DNA of 64,000 bases. Source: CBDFJH01 sp965198095 (GTDB lineage: Bacteria; Latescibacterota; UBA2968; GCA-2709665). The stretch is from positions 1,116,001 through 1,180,000 of the forward strand of contig OZ240239.1 in NCBI GenBank assembly GCA_965198095.1. Reading direction: 5' to 3'. Under the pieces are notes generated by a model. The model had not been told where the DNA came from and ran no database searches. It was given only the letters and a program-made list of their open reading frames with translations. A program made the position numbers and the translations under genes. Of this stretch, positions 1 through 9,412 are shown in pieces; positions within the stretch are counted from its first letter, which is position 1; every line of letters starts with the position of its first letter.

Positions 1-1110
1 CACCTCGTAGCCGCTCACCGGGGGTTTGCCGGCTTCGTTATGGGCCGCATCCCAACGGACCGTCAACGCGCTGTCGCCGGGTGCGACGACCACACCCGAC
101 GGCGGCGTGGAAGGGGGTTCGTCGGCGTCGGTGACGGCGATGCGGACGACGAGATCGACGCGGCCCCCCTCACCGTCGCTGGCGCGGACGGCTACCGAGT
201 ATCTGCTCTTCGCTTCGTGGTCGTAGGCGATCCCTTCCCTTGTGCGAAGCTGCCCCGTGCTCGCCTCAATGGTGAAGCTGTCCGCATCAGCGCCGTGCAG
301 GCGGTAGCTGAGGGCATTGCCGTCGGCATCGGCGGCAGTGACGGGAGAGCCGATCGGCTCTCCCGCCGGACTGTTCTCGACCACCGAGCGCGTCACCGGC
401 GTTGGCGCGAACACCGGCGCGCGGTTCACCGTGTTGCCAAAGCTCGTGGCGAAGATCACGAAATCCTCCAACCCGATCTCGCCGTCGCCGTTCAGGTCGT
501 ATTTTGCCTCATACGGCTTCTGACCCTCCCGGTATCCGAAGGCGCCTGCGAACAGCACGAAGTCGGAGAAACCCACACGCCCGTTGCCGTCGAAGTCCGG
601 GGAAGGGGGCACGGCGAGCTGCAGGGCAACACCGAGGGCCGGAGATATCACTTCAGACTGTCCATCCCGGCCGAGCTCGGCGCGCACCAGCCGGATCTCT
701 GTCTCTGAAAACGCATCCGTGGTGCGAAAACGCGCCGTGCCGACCCACCCCGCGTTCACCGTTGCCGATCCACTCAGGGACGTAACGTCGATCCGGACAG
801 AGGTGGAATCCTGCTCGATAAGCGCGTGGGCATCGGGCAACACGTCGCCCGCGTCGAATCCCACGTACACAACCTGGGTCGAACCGTATTCAATGCGCAC
901 GGAAAGACTGCTCGCACCTTGAATATCACTGCCGAAAATCTGAATGGGAACGAGCTGACCGGGAGAGACGTCGAGCGAGGAGACGGCCTGGTCGCCTTCG
1001 GCATCATCCAGGTCCAGGGCGAGGGAAAAGCTGCCGCGGGTCTGCGTGGATGGCGACCACGGGGAAATCAGGAGCGCCAGGCCCAGGAGGCCGGCGATGC
1101 CGGGCGCGAG
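1..1110. repeat. Copy 1 of a ~1.1 kb near-identical direct duplication
   Basis: Positions 1-1110 match 6174-7280. The offset is 6173 at the left and 6170 at the right because of one 3-bp indel. Identity is highest between about 500 and 1110, with only a few substitutions, and falls towards the left edge. The shared block ends abruptly at the signal-peptide codons of both genes. The copies lie in the same orientation, so the arrangement can recombine to delete or amplify the 6.2 kb between them. Confidence 0.9.
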
Positions 1111-1137
1111 GGGGAAAAAGCCAGAGTAGATTTGCAT
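1..1137 (-). CDS. Large secreted cohesin/EF-hand/cadherin protein (5' part; runs off left edge)
   Basis: This open frame on the minus strand starts at an ATG (1137-1135) that directly follows an in-frame TAG, and it continues without a stop to the window edge, giving 379 residues. It has a hydrophobic signal-like stretch (about residues 10-25), a cohesin-like beta domain (about 35-170), a dockerin-like pair of EF-hand loops (DFDGNGRVGFSDF near 179, DLNGDGEIGLEDF near 213), a cadherin-like domain (about 236-340) and the start of an FN3 domain. From residue ~10 on it is nearly identical to the N-terminus of the 2033-residue protein encoded just downstream, but the first ~9 codons differ. It is probably an extracellular or surface adhesin. 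The C-terminus is unknown, so it may or may not share the neighbour's phosphotransfer module. Confidence 0.8.
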   Translation of the reverse strand, partial: MQIYSGFFPLAPGIAGLLGLALLISPWSPSTQTRGSFSLALDLDDAEGDQAVSSLDVSPGQLVPIQIFGSDIQGASSLSVRIEYGSTQVVYVGFDAGDVLPDAHALIEQDSTSVRIDVTSLSGSATVNAGWVGTARFRTTDAFSETEIRLVRAELGRDGQSEVISPALGVALQLAVPPSPDFDGNGRVGFSDFVLFAGAFGYREGQKPYEAKYDLNGDGEIGLEDFVIFATSFGNTVNRAPVFAPTPVTRSVVENSPAGEPIGSPVTAADADGNALSYRLHGADADSFTIEASTGQLRTREGIAYDHEAKSRYSVAVRASDGEGGRVDLVVRIAVTDADEPPSTPPSGVVVAPGDSALTVRWDAAHNEAGKPPVSGYEV

Positions 1138-1250
1138 CTATCAATACCCGGTTCAGCCCTTATGACGTAGCGGGCGACCGGCCGGTCGCCCCTACTTTCG
1201 GCTCCCGCCCGCGGTGCCCTTCGCAGCGCCGCTCTCTCTCACCGCCGGAA

Positions 1251-4200
1251 TCACTCATCGACCTGGGCGCCGAAGACCCAGGGACGGGCTTGCTTGATCG
1301 CCAGGACGTTGTCGCTGGTGATCTTGAACTCGATCTCCATGGCGAACGGTTCATCGTCTGCGAGGTCGTACAGTGTCTCGAACTCCTCGTGGATCACCTC
1401 GAGACGTTCTCTCAACTGGCGCATTTGGTCACGGCTCATGAGGAGTTGCCCGGGCGGCACCTGGTTGGAGGTCCCAAGAATGATGTAGGGAGGTAGGAAA
1501 GGCGGGTTCAACAGGACTTCCTCCGGCACCGAGTGCGCGTCGGGATTGGTGACCAGATCCTCGCCGACCTGCGTGTTGACGTAGTAGCGCCCGTCACCGC
1601 CGTAGATGGGGTCGAAGCTGACGGCCACGCCGTTGGCCAGTTCGTCCCTGTAGCTGGGATGCACCAGGATGCCCATCGCCGCCGCCATGTGATCGATGCG
1701 ATGGAAGTCGCGTTCGACGAAGGCGCGGAAGTTCCACAGGCTGGCGTACACTTCCTTGAGGGACTTGGCGAGATCCTTCTCGTCCTCGCTCGGCTTCTGG
1801 CTCTTGGAATCATACAGCCCCGCGCCGTTGAAGCCCGGCAGGTCCTCGTTGTTGGTGCTGGACCGGTAGCGGCGGTTGATCCCTGCGGAGAAAGACTCAT
1901 TCATTGTCTCGATTGCCGAGATGATCCAATCCGGCGTCTCCGCGTCTTCGATGGCCTTGCGCAGCTTCTTGAGTGAGTCCGCCTGGGCTTCGAAGTCCGT
2001 CTGGAAAGCTTCGTCGGCCAGCATGGTTTCAATGCGGGTGTAGAACCCGTTGTGCTTCATGAACTCGTCGTAGAAGTAGAACGGGATCGCGAAGCCGTCT
2101 GGCACCGTCCCCTCCGGAAACCCCAGCGTCCCCAGCACCGCCACGTTGGCCGCCTTGACGCCGAACGCGTCCCAGTGATCGAAGCCGATGTCACCGAGGG
2201 CGGCGATCGTCGTGACGCCGAGGTCGCGTTGCGGCGTCTGCGTTGTGGCGGGTCGGGACGATTCGTAGTGGGCATCGACCTCCGCGCGGGTGGCTGCCCG
2301 GATCGAGTATCCGTCCCCGGTCACCGTGTAGTGGACGTGGCTGCCGATGAGAGCATCGATGTCGTTCTTGTCGAGGGCGCCGCGGATGAAGGCGTTGGGA
2401 ATGCCGTCCTGCACAGCGCGCAGGTTGACATGCGAGAGCGCCGTCTGGGGCACGGTGGAGATGATGCCGGCGACACGGGGCAGCTCGTTGGGCAGCGCCT
2501 CGTAGATCACCACGTCGCGGGGGTGGGGACGCTCGTCCGGGTCCATGACCCGCAGCAGGCCGTACCCCTCCCCCGGGTTCAACGCCAGAAAACTGGTTTC
2601 GTCGAGGAACTCATCGTCGAACACGAGGTTGATTCGGGACTCCCTGTACAACGGCAGGTCGGATTGGGAATGCACAAGAGCGTCGTTCGATATGTAGAAC
2701 GCCAGGTCGTCCTCAAGCAGCGGCATGCTGGCGGCAAGCAGCGTATGGGCGCGCGCCACGACGCTGAAGGAGTACGGATGCTGGCGATGTCGCCACCAGT
2801 AGCAGTAGACTCCCGGACTGCCGTCGGGGGCAACGAGATTCCCACGACGCATGAGACTGCCTTCGATCATCCCCTCCTGTCCCAGCTCGATGCCGATGGC
2901 CTCCAGGAACTCTTCATGAATCAAAGTGGTTCTGGTGTTCATGAAGTAGAGACGCGGGCTGTCGGCGTGCATGCCGAGCAGAACGAACTTGAGGTAGTAC
3001 TCGCTGAAGGAGATCGCCTCGAATGTTTCCAGATCGGGAATGGCCAGTGCGCCGGTGGTGAATTCCACGGCAGCGGCAGGGTTCACCGGGTTCATGCCCA
3101 CCGAGTCGAGTTCGGTGAGGTCGTCGATGCAGTCGCCGTCCACGTCGGCCGGGTCGGTGACGAGGTACTTCTCCACCCGGTAGCGCTCCACGGGCAGCGC
3201 CGCCACGTTCTCGGCCAGCGTGGTCGTCCCCGCTTCGCCGCGCTTGACCAGGACCGGCAACTCGACCGGGGCGCCGTCCACGTCGTGCATCACGTAGAGC
3301 ACGAAGTACTCGTCGGTCGTGGACTCGACCACGATGGGCACCGCCGTCACTTCCACTTCCACCGGCGTCGGGGCGTCGCCGCCTTCTGAACAGATCCCCC
3401 CGAAGCCCGAGGCGGACCATTCGCTCTCGCCTTCGTCATTGGTTGCCCGCACCTGCACCTCGTAACGGGTATTGACGTCGAGGCCCGTGATCGTCGCGGT
3501 GGCGCCGTCGCCGTCGTGCGTCCAGGGGAGGAAGCTGCCGCTGCCCGTCCGATATTGGACGTCGTAGCCGTCGACCTCGGGACCGGTGTTGGCCGGCTCC
3601 GTCCAGGTCACGGTCAGGCTGGTGGAGGAGGCTGCCTCGACCCTCGGGGCAGACGGCCTCCCGGGCGGTTCCTTGACGTCGGCCACGTGGATGGCGACGC
3701 CAATCGTGGCCGTGCCGCCGTTGCGGTCGTCTGCTTCCACGGTTACCGAATAACGATTCCTGACCTCGTAGTCGTAGGTCGCCCCCGCCCGGGCACGCAG
3801 CTGACCGCTGCTGGAGACGACGGCGAAGGAACCGGCATCGTCCCCGCTGGCAAGGCGGTAACTCACAGACCTGCCCTCCGGGTCGGTCGCCCTTACCGGA
3901 TCGCCGATGTCCTGTCCGGCGGGCGTGTTCTCGGCAAGGCTGCGCGTGGGCGCGGATTCGTCGAATACAGGCGGCTGGTTGGTACTGGTGGCGCCGCTGC
4001 CCGAGGACGACCACTCGCCCGTGCCTTCATCATTGGTTGCCCGCACTTGCACCTCGTAACGGGTGTTGACGTCGAGGCCCGTGATCGTCGAGGTGGCGCC
4101 GTCGCCGTCGTGCGTCCAAGGGAGGAAGGAGCCGCCGCCCGTCCGATATTGCACGTCGTAGTCGGTGATCGCAGGCCCGGTATTGCCCGGCTCGGTCCAC

Positions 4201-7200
4201 CGCAGGGTCAGACTCGTCAACGTCGAAGCCGTTACCGAGGGCCGGTCGGGTCTTTCCGGCCGCTCGTTGTCGTCGTCGGTGATGTCAATCGTCACGGTGA
4301 GGGTGGCGCGCCCGCCCTGCTCGTCCTGTGCCTCGACGGTCACCGAATAGCGATTCTGCGCCTCGTAGTTGTAATCGACGCCGGTCCGAGTGCGCAGCTG
4401 GCCGTTTTGAGGGATGATGGTGAACCGATCCGTGTCCCCGCCTGTAAGGCTGTAGCTCACCGCGCGGCCCTCGGGGTCGGTTGCTCCTACCGGGTTGCCG
4501 ATGCTGCGATTGGGCGGGGTGTTCTCGGCCACGCTGCGGGTGGTGCTTGCACCCTCGTCGAAGACCGGCACCTGATTGGTGGTTGGCGGCCGCGGCCGTG
4601 GTGGAGGACGAGGTGGTGGCGGGGGAGGAGGAGGTGGCGGTTTGGGCTCGACGGTGACGCCGAAGCTCAAGGATGCCTCCAGGCCTTCGGGGTCGCGGGC
4701 GGTCACCGAGATCCGGGCCTGCCCCGGGCTCTTGGGGGCGATGTTCACCCCGGACCCCTCGACGGCGGCAGTGGTCACCGCCTCGTTGCTCGACGTGGCC
4801 GTGTAGGTCAGCACGTCTCCTACGTCCGGGTCGGTGAAGGCTTCGGACAGCTCCACCCGGGCCAGGCTGTCGATGCGGACCTTGCGGTCGGCCGGGGCCT
4901 GGGCCACCACGGGGGGACGGTTGGGCGGGTAGACGGTCACGGGGACCAGCAGGGTGGCCGCCCGGCCGCGCTCGTCGCGGGCGGTCACCGCTACGGTGAT
5001 CTGGCCGGGGGCGACCGGGGCGATGGTGACCTGCGAGTCGGCCAGGGCCGCGGTGGCCACCGCCTCGTCGCTGGAAGACACGCTGAGGGTAACGGCGCCG
5101 CCATCCGGGTCGCGGAAGCGGCCTGCCAGGTTCAAAGTCGCCGGGTCGCCCCCTGCCTTGAAGATCTGCGCCGGCAGGCCGGCCCCCAAGGCCAGGCCGT
5201 AGGGCTCGTTCAGGCCGGAAGTGACCAGGTCCTCCACTTGAGAGCCGTTCAGGTTGGCGCGCTGGATCTTGTCGGTGCCGTAGTCGGTCCAGTACATCTT
5301 GCCGCCGCCCGCATCCAGGGCGATCGCCTGGGGGGTCTGCAGGCCGGCGGAGGTGACCAGGTCCTCGACTCCGGAGCCGTCGAGGTTGGCGCGCTGGATT
5401 TTGTCGCTGCCCCAGTCGGCCCAGTACATCTTGCCGCCGGCCACGTCGAGAGCGATCCCCCGGGGTTGGTTGAGCCCGGTGACCAGGTCCTCGGCTCCGG
5501 AGCCGTCGAGGTTGGCGCGCTGGATTTTGTCGCTGCCCCAGTCGGTCCAATACATCTTGCCACCGGCCACGTCGAGGGCCAGGCCGTAGGGCTCGTTCAG
5601 GCCGGCGGAGGTGACCAGGTCCTCGACCCGGGAGCCGTCGAGGTTGGCGCGCTGGATTTTGTCGTTGCCCCAGTCGGTCCAATACATCTTGCCGCCTTCC
5701 AGGTCGAGGGCGATCCCGAACGGCTCCTTCAGACCCTCGGTGACCAGGTCTTCGACTCCGGAGCCGTCGAGGTTGGCGCGCCGGATCTTGTCGCTGCCGT
5801 AGTCGGTCCAGTACATGCGGCCCCCGTCCCGGTCCAGGGCCAGGTCCCGGGGCTGCCCGAGTCCGCTGACCAGGGTGCGGATGTCGCTGCCGTCCAGCTC
5901 GGCGCGCTGGATGCGGCCGGTGCGGGCGTCGGTCCAGTAGAGCCGGAGCACGGCGAGGGAGGGCTCGTTGGAGGCTTGCACGGTGACCGATCCGGCCGTG
6001 GGCGCGCCCGCAACGGGCACCGACCAGTCGCTTGCGCCCTCGTCGTTGAGGGTGCGCACGCGCACCTGATAGGTCTGCTCGTTGGTCAGACCGGTGAGGG
6101 TGAGGCTGGTATCCATACGACTGCTCAGGATCCGTCCTTCTCGCCATTCCCCGTTCTCTCCTTGCAGATGCGCCACCTCGTACCCGCTCACCGGGGGTTT
6201 GCCGGCTTCGTTATGTGCCGCATCCCAACGCACCGTCAATGCGCTGTCGCCGGGCGCGACAACCACGCCCGAGGGCACTGCAGCGGCCGGTTCGTTCACG
6301 TCGGTGACGGCGATGCCCACCACAACGGTGGCGCGGCCCCCCTGGCCGTCGCTGACGCGCACAATCACGGAGTAAGGGGTTCTCGCCTCAAAGTCATATG
6401 CCCCACGTGTCCGTATCTGTCCGGTCCTCGCGTCAATGGTGAAACGGTCCGCATCGGCTCCGCGCAGGCCGTAGGTGAGGGCGTCGCCGTCCGCGTCCGT
6501 CGCCGCAATCGGATCGCCAACAGGCAGACCCGCCTGGGTGTTCTCGGCGATGGAGCGCGTCACGGGAGGCGTGACGGCAAAGACCGGCGCGCGGTTGACC
6601 GCTTTGCCAAAGCTCGTGGCCAAGATCACGAAATCCTCCAACCCGATCTCGCCGTCGCCGTTCAGGTCGTATTTTGCCTCATACGGCTTCTGACCCTCCC
6701 GGTATCCGAACGCGTCGGCGAACAGCACGAAGTCGGAGAAACCCACACGCCCGTTGCCGTCGAAGTCCGGGGAAGGGGGCACGGCGAGCTGCAGGGCAAC
6801 ACCGAGGGCCGGAGATATCACTTCAGACTGTCCATCCCGGCCGAGCTCGGCGCGCACCAGCCGGATCTCTGTCTCTGAAAACGCATCCGTGGTGCGAAAA
6901 CGCGCCGTGCCGACCCACCCCGCGTTCACCGTTGCCGATCCACTCAGGGACGTAACGTCGATCCGGACAGAGGTGGAATCCTGCTCGATAAGCGCGTGGG
7001 CATCGGGCAACACGTCGCCCGCGTCGAATCCCACGTACACAACCTGGGTCGAACCGTATTCAATGCGCACGGAAAGACTGCTCGCACCTTGAATATCACT
7101 GCCGAAAATCTGAATGGGAACGAGCTGACCGGGAGAGACGTCGAGCGAGGAGACGGCCTGGTCGCCTTCGGCATCATCCAGGTCCAGGGCGAGGGAAAAG

Positions 7201-7352
7201 CTGCCGCGGGTCTGCGTGGATGGCGACCACGGGGAAATCAGGAGCGCCAGGCCCAGGAGGCCGGCGATGCCGGGCGCGAGGATGCGAGAATTGATATGAG
7301 TTTGCACGATGGCAAAGGAGACGGAAGCCAACCTGACGAAATAGCGGCGCAC
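1251..7352 (-). CDS. Giant secreted multidomain protein with GWD/PPDK-like phosphotransfer C-terminus
   Basis: The protein has 2033 aa. The GTG at 7352 opens the frame; a GTG at 7307 is an alternative that would begin just before the hydrophobic signal segment. Order of domains: signal segment (~20-45), cohesin-like domain (~50-185), EF-hand pair (loops near 195 and 228), cadherin (~252-355), FN3 (~358-455), six-bladed YWTD propeller (~469-720), two Ig-like domains (~725-900), a Pro-rich linker (~905-925), cadherin, FN3, cadherin, FN3 (to ~1325), then ~700 residues of a different kind. In that tail ALSHVNLRA, with His ~1641, resembles the phosphohistidine motif of PEP-utilising enzymes and water dikinases. 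It is followed by a PPDK_N/ATP-grasp-like domain (AFGVKAANVAVLG near 1730, YRSSTNNEDLPGF near 1828, MEIEFKI...KQARPWVF at the end). His domain before ATP domain is the order in glucan water dikinase. No membrane anchor is visible. The domain calls are by motif recognition; activity outside the cell is unproven. Confidence 0.85.
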   Translation of the reverse strand: MRRYFVRLASVSFAIVQTHINSRILAPGIAGLLGLALLISPWSPSTQTRGSFSLALDLDDAEGDQAVSSLDVSPGQLVPIQIFGSDIQGASSLSVRIEYGSTQVVYVGFDAGDVLPDAHALIEQDSTSVRIDVTSLSGSATVNAGWVGTARFRTTDAFSETEIRLVRAELGRDGQSEVISPALGVALQLAVPPSPDFDGNGRVGFSDFVLFADAFGYREGQKPYEAKYDLNGDGEIGLEDFVILATSFGKAVNRAPVFAVTPPVTRSIAENTQAGLPVGDPIAATDADGDALTYGLRGADADRFTIDARTGQIRTRGAYDFEARTPYSVIVRVSDGQGGRATVVVGIAVTDVNEPAAAVPSGVVVAPGDSALTVRWDAAHNEAGKPPVSGYEVAHLQGENGEWREGRILSSRMDTSLTLTGLTNEQTYQVRVRTLNDEGASDWSVPVAGAPTAGSVTVQASNEPSLAVLRLYWTDARTGRIQRAELDGSDIRTLVSGLGQPRDLALDRDGGRMYWTDYGSDKIRRANLDGSGVEDLVTEGLKEPFGIALDLEGGKMYWTDWGNDKIQRANLDGSRVEDLVTSAGLNEPYGLALDVAGGKMYWTDWGSDKIQRANLDGSGAEDLVTGLNQPRGIALDVAGGKMYWADWGSDKIQRANLDGSGVEDLVTSAGLQTPQAIALDAGGGKMYWTDYGTDKIQRANLNGSQVEDLVTSGLNEPYGLALGAGLPAQIFKAGGDPATLNLAGRFRDPDGGAVTLSVSSSDEAVATAALADSQVTIAPVAPGQITVAVTARDERGRAATLLVPVTVYPPNRPPVVAQAPADRKVRIDSLARVELSEAFTDPDVGDVLTYTATSSNEAVTTAAVEGSGVNIAPKSPGQARISVTARDPEGLEASLSFGVTVEPKPPPPPPPPPPRPPPRPRPPTTNQVPVFDEGASTTRSVAENTPPNRSIGNPVGATDPEGRAVSYSLTGGDTDRFTIIPQNGQLRTRTGVDYNYEAQNRYSVTVEAQDEQGGRATLTVTIDITDDDNERPERPDRPSVTASTLTSLTLRWTEPGNTGPAITDYDVQYRTGGGSFLPWTHDGDGATSTITGLDVNTRYEVQVRATNDEGTGEWSSSGSGATSTNQPPVFDESAPTRSLAENTPAGQDIGDPVRATDPEGRSVSYRLASGDDAGSFAVVSSSGQLRARAGATYDYEVRNRYSVTVEADDRNGGTATIGVAIHVADVKEPPGRPSAPRVEAASSTSLTVTWTEPANTGPEVDGYDVQYRTGSGSFLPWTHDGDGATATITGLDVNTRYEVQVRATNDEGESEWSASGFGGICSEGGDAPTPVEVEVTAVPIVVESTTDEYFVLYVMHDVDGAPVELPVLVKRGEAGTTTLAENVAALPVERYRVEKYLVTDPADVDGDCIDDLTELDSVGMNPVNPAAAVEFTTGALAIPDLETFEAISFSEYYLKFVLLGMHADSPRLYFMNTRTTLIHEEFLEAIGIELGQEGMIEGSLMRRGNLVAPDGSPGVYCYWWRHRQHPYSFSVVARAHTLLAASMPLLEDDLAFYISNDALVHSQSDLPLYRESRINLVFDDEFLDETSFLALNPGEGYGLLRVMDPDERPHPRDVVIYEALPNELPRVAGIISTVPQTALSHVNLRAVQDGIPNAFIRGALDKNDIDALIGSHVHYTVTGDGYSIRAATRAEVDAHYESSRPATTQTPQRDLGVTTIAALGDIGFDHWDAFGVKAANVAVLGTLGFPEGTVPDGFAIPFYFYDEFMKHNGFYTRIETMLADEAFQTDFEAQADSLKKLRKAIEDAETPDWIISAIETMNESFSAGINRRYRSSTNNEDLPGFNGAGLYDSKSQKPSEDEKDLAKSLKEVYASLWNFRAFVERDFHRIDHMAAAMGILVHPSYRDELANGVAVSFDPIYGGDGRYYVNTQVGEDLVTNPDAHSVPEEVLLNPPFLPPYIILGTSNQVPPGQLLMSRDQMRQLRERLEVIHEEFETLYDLADDEPFAMEIEFKITSDNVLAIKQARPWVFGAQVDE
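6174..7280. repeat. Copy 2 of the ~1.1 kb duplication
   Basis: This is the partner of 1-1110. It encodes the cohesin-like, EF-hand and first cadherin domains plus the start of FN3 of the 2033-aa protein. Substitutions cluster in the cadherin/FN3 part; the cohesin and EF-hand part is almost unchanged. This suggests recent duplication or gene conversion. Confidence 0.9.
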
Positions 7353-7405
7353 GATACGCCCGCTGGTTGTTCATCCCCGGACTCGACATCCGAGTTGTAC
7401 GTATG

Positions 7406-7421
7406 AAAAGAGTTCTCTTTT
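7406..7421. promoter_or_regulatory. 16-bp palindrome upstream of the giant gene
   Basis: AAAAGAG, two bases, CTCTTTT: perfect 7-bp arms in an AT-rich patch 54-69 bp upstream of the GTG at 7352. On the minus strand the patch also contains TTGCAA and CATACG, which could be a poor promoter overlapping the palindrome. It is a possible operator; no regulator is assigned. Confidence 0.35.
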
Positions 7422-7899
7422 GCAAAATTCGTGCCAGATTTTTAAAAAACAGACAACACATTGTAGATGAAGGAGTTAGAGTATGTGAAAGGCCGACTGC
7501 AAAAATATCGACACGTTGCAGAATGCCGCACAAAAAACCGCCCGGGCGACCGTTTCACGGCTCTGTAAGAATCTATAAATGTATGTTTACTTAAGGACTT
7601 ACGCGGAGAACCGAATGGAGAGACAGAGGATATGTGGCTATTCGCAACGCAAGGCGCGTTTTGCAACGCGGTGGCAGCGACACCGGACTGCCTCTGCAGG
7701 CTACCAAGGATCGACTTCGCGTGGATGTGACCGTGCCATACGTACCGCCGCTGAACCTCTCGCTCATCGGGCACTCAGGGACACGGGGCTTCTCCACTTG
7801 TCGCAATTCCTGCGACTCTCTCTTCGAAACCGGCCCCGTTCGTGTCGAGTGACCGGGCCCGGGGGTAGGGTACGATATGGTTAGGAAAGTCACTCGTAC

Positions 7900-7930
7900 T
7901 CACCTTTTCTTGCCGCCCAAGAAAAGGTGA
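7900..7930. repeat. 13-bp-stem hairpin, TCACC/GGTGA version
   Basis: TCACCTTTTCTTG (7900-7912), loop CCGCC, CAAGAAAAGGTGA (7918-7930). One of seven copies in the window (others start at 8845, 9395, 26971, 50590, 52825, 60206). Two copies have TCTAC/GTAGA instead, with both arms changed together. Confidence 0.9.
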
Positions 7931-8100
7931 CAAAAGAAGGGCCCCTGCCTGCCGCGCCTAACGCGGTGCAGGCAGTTCATCGCAAGCAGGCCGATGACGG
8001 TGACACCTTACTGTTTCGGGAAGTGGAAGCAACTACAGGCGATTTGTCTTGGATGGATGATGCATTGAAGCGATACGTCGAACCAAAGGTTGAAAAGGTG

Positions 8101-8122
8101 GAGCAGACATTCCTGTCTGCTC
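8101..8122. repeat. REP-like palindrome, GAGCAGACA version
   Basis: GAGCAGACA, loop TTCC, TGTCTGCTC. It differs from the REP at 8364 and 34518 (GGGCAGACA/TGTCTGCCC) by a paired change at the second position, so the stem is kept. It lies just upstream of the RAYT remnant. Confidence 0.75.
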
Positions 8123-8179
8123 ATAACCCTCGAACCGGAACCTCGGAATCCTGTGTCTGGGCACGCCACGACTCGCCGC

Positions 8180-8345
8180 CGTCTCCACCCACTGGAATAA
8201 GGACGGCGCTATCTATTGGATCCCCTTTCGCCTCGCTGACGGGATTCCCCGGGACCTTCCAGGAAGGGCGTAAGCTGTGGCACAAGCGCCACCCCGAACC
8301 GTGGACAGACGCCGAGCGGAACGCCTTTCTTCTGCCTGCATTCCG
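8180..8345 (+). pseudogene. Decayed REP-associated tyrosine transposase (RAYT), N-terminal part
   Basis: Two frames together read like the first half of a RAYT (IS200-like Y1 transposase family): YWIPFRLADGIPRD in one frame, then FQEGRKLWHKRHPEPWTDAE after a shift. In the family these correspond to the beta strand with FRLADxxPR and the W..RHPEPW region. No start, HUH motif or catalytic Tyr region is left in frame. It runs directly into a REP palindrome and the tail shared with 34468-34640. The family call rests on motif memory and is moderately sure. Confidence 0.5.
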
Positions 8346-8363
8346 GGAAAAGGACAATGTGAA

Positions 8364-8385
8364 GGGCAGACAGGAATGTCTGCCC
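8364..8385. repeat. REP palindrome, GGGCAGACA version
   Basis: GGGCAGACA, loop GGAA, TGTCTGCCC. The same sequence is at 34518-34539, in both cases about 40-45 bp after RAYT-derived sequence, inside a ~165-bp block that ends in ATTCATGAATGATTCAGG. Confidence 0.8.
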
Positions 8386-8844
8386 CACCTTCACACACGC
8401 TTCCTCAACCGCTCGACAAGCCATTGTGCCGACGTGGAGTTGATTGATTCGCGAATAAAGCAGCTATCCGTGACAATTCATGAATGATTCAGGATAGAGA
8501 GCCGAAACGCCACGGCCGCGATGGCATCTGGCGCGAATCACTCGTGAAATCTGAACAATCTGCGTGAATGCCGGGCTTTCCGGTTATTGCACCAATAATC
8601 CGGGTAATCCGTGGTTCAGACGGTGTTTTTCGGATCGCACGGATACTTCTTACGCCTGAAAAACATCGCCTACCAGCATGACAGTCCCACCATCCCTGCA
8701 TCTTCTAATCTGCGTAATCCCTTAATCCCCTTAATCCGTGGTTCAGACAGTGTTTTACTCACCTCACACCGCGCAATCGCCGCTCGGATCTTCTTCTCTA
8801 TATCCCCTGAATAATTCATAAAAGGCTAGGAAAGTCACTCATGC

Positions 8845-8876
8845 TCACCTTTTCTTGTTCGCCCAAGAAAAGGTGA
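8845..8876. repeat. 13-bp-stem hairpin, TCACC/GGTGA version, 6-nt loop
   Basis: TCACCTTTTCTTG (8845-8857), loop TTCGCC, CAAGAAAAGGTGA (8864-8876). The stem is unchanged while the loop differs from the CCGCC loop of other copies. It lies 25 bp inside the element end at 8806. Confidence 0.85.
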
Positions 8877-9412
8877 CAAAAGAAGGGCGCCCCTCAAACG
8901 CCGGGGGGGCTCGGGCCGTGGCGACTCAGCCTCACTGGAAAGGACTGGCGCCGCGAAAGGAATGAACTCCTCCCCCTGCCTGATGCCCACTGCGGGACCC
9001 GCCCCCACGCCGCGAATTTCCATTCGCCCCCACATCCGCCCCCGCCCCCGACCCCGTCCCACAGAGGGCCCCCCTAAGCCCTGGGGAGGAGGAACGCCGA
9101 AGCAGCCAGGGAGCCGAAACGCCACGGCCGCGATGACATCCAGCCCGAATCCCTCGTGAAATCTGAAAAATCTGCGTACATCCTGGGCTTTCCCGGCCCT
9201 TCGATACACCCGCGAGACCATTGGGTTATGATGAGCTGAGCATCTCGCTCATTGGGCACTCAGGGACACGGGGCTTCTCCACTTCTCGCAACCCCTGCAA
9301 CTCCCTCTTCTCACTTCAAACCCGGCCCCGTATCGTGTCGAGTGCGCGCCTGGGGGTAGGGTGTCAACGATATCGTTAGGAAAGTCACTCATGCTCACCT
9401 TTTCTTGCCGCC

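Larger units (their letters stand above)
7353..9412. repeat. Repeat mosaic without intact genes
   Basis: About 2 kb with no convincing gene. After the AT-rich promoter region (to ~7570) it is built of repeat modules found elsewhere in the window: the block CACGGGGCTTCTCCACTTGT and its flanks (~7763-7870, ~9255-9340), the long hairpin with its GC-rich tail (~7880-7980, ~8825-9160), a REP-bearing tail (~8323-8489) shared with 34468-34640, and a twice-repeated GTGGTTCAGAC block (~8610 and ~8740). An element end (CCTGAATAATTCATA) lies at 8806-8820. The ORF of 186 codons across 7927-8487 is assembled from these repeats and is not a gene. Confidence 0.75.

Noticed and set aside
2052..6878. Very long plus-strand frames (445 and 1120 codons) opposite the giant gene
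   Set aside because: They are GC-rich shadow frames. Only the minus-strand frame yields recognisable cadherin, FN3, YWTD and PPDK-like sequence.
7927..8487. 186-codon plus-strand ORF in the repeat region
   Set aside because: It is assembled from the hairpin repeat, RAYT remnant and REP tail; no coherent domain, and parts recur elsewhere out of frame.
8962..9159. Recurring ORF with Pro/Arg-rich product (also at ~10838, 28381, 50742, 52949)
   Set aside because: It lies in the GC-rich part of the dispersed element; frame and length vary between copies, and there is no ribosome site.
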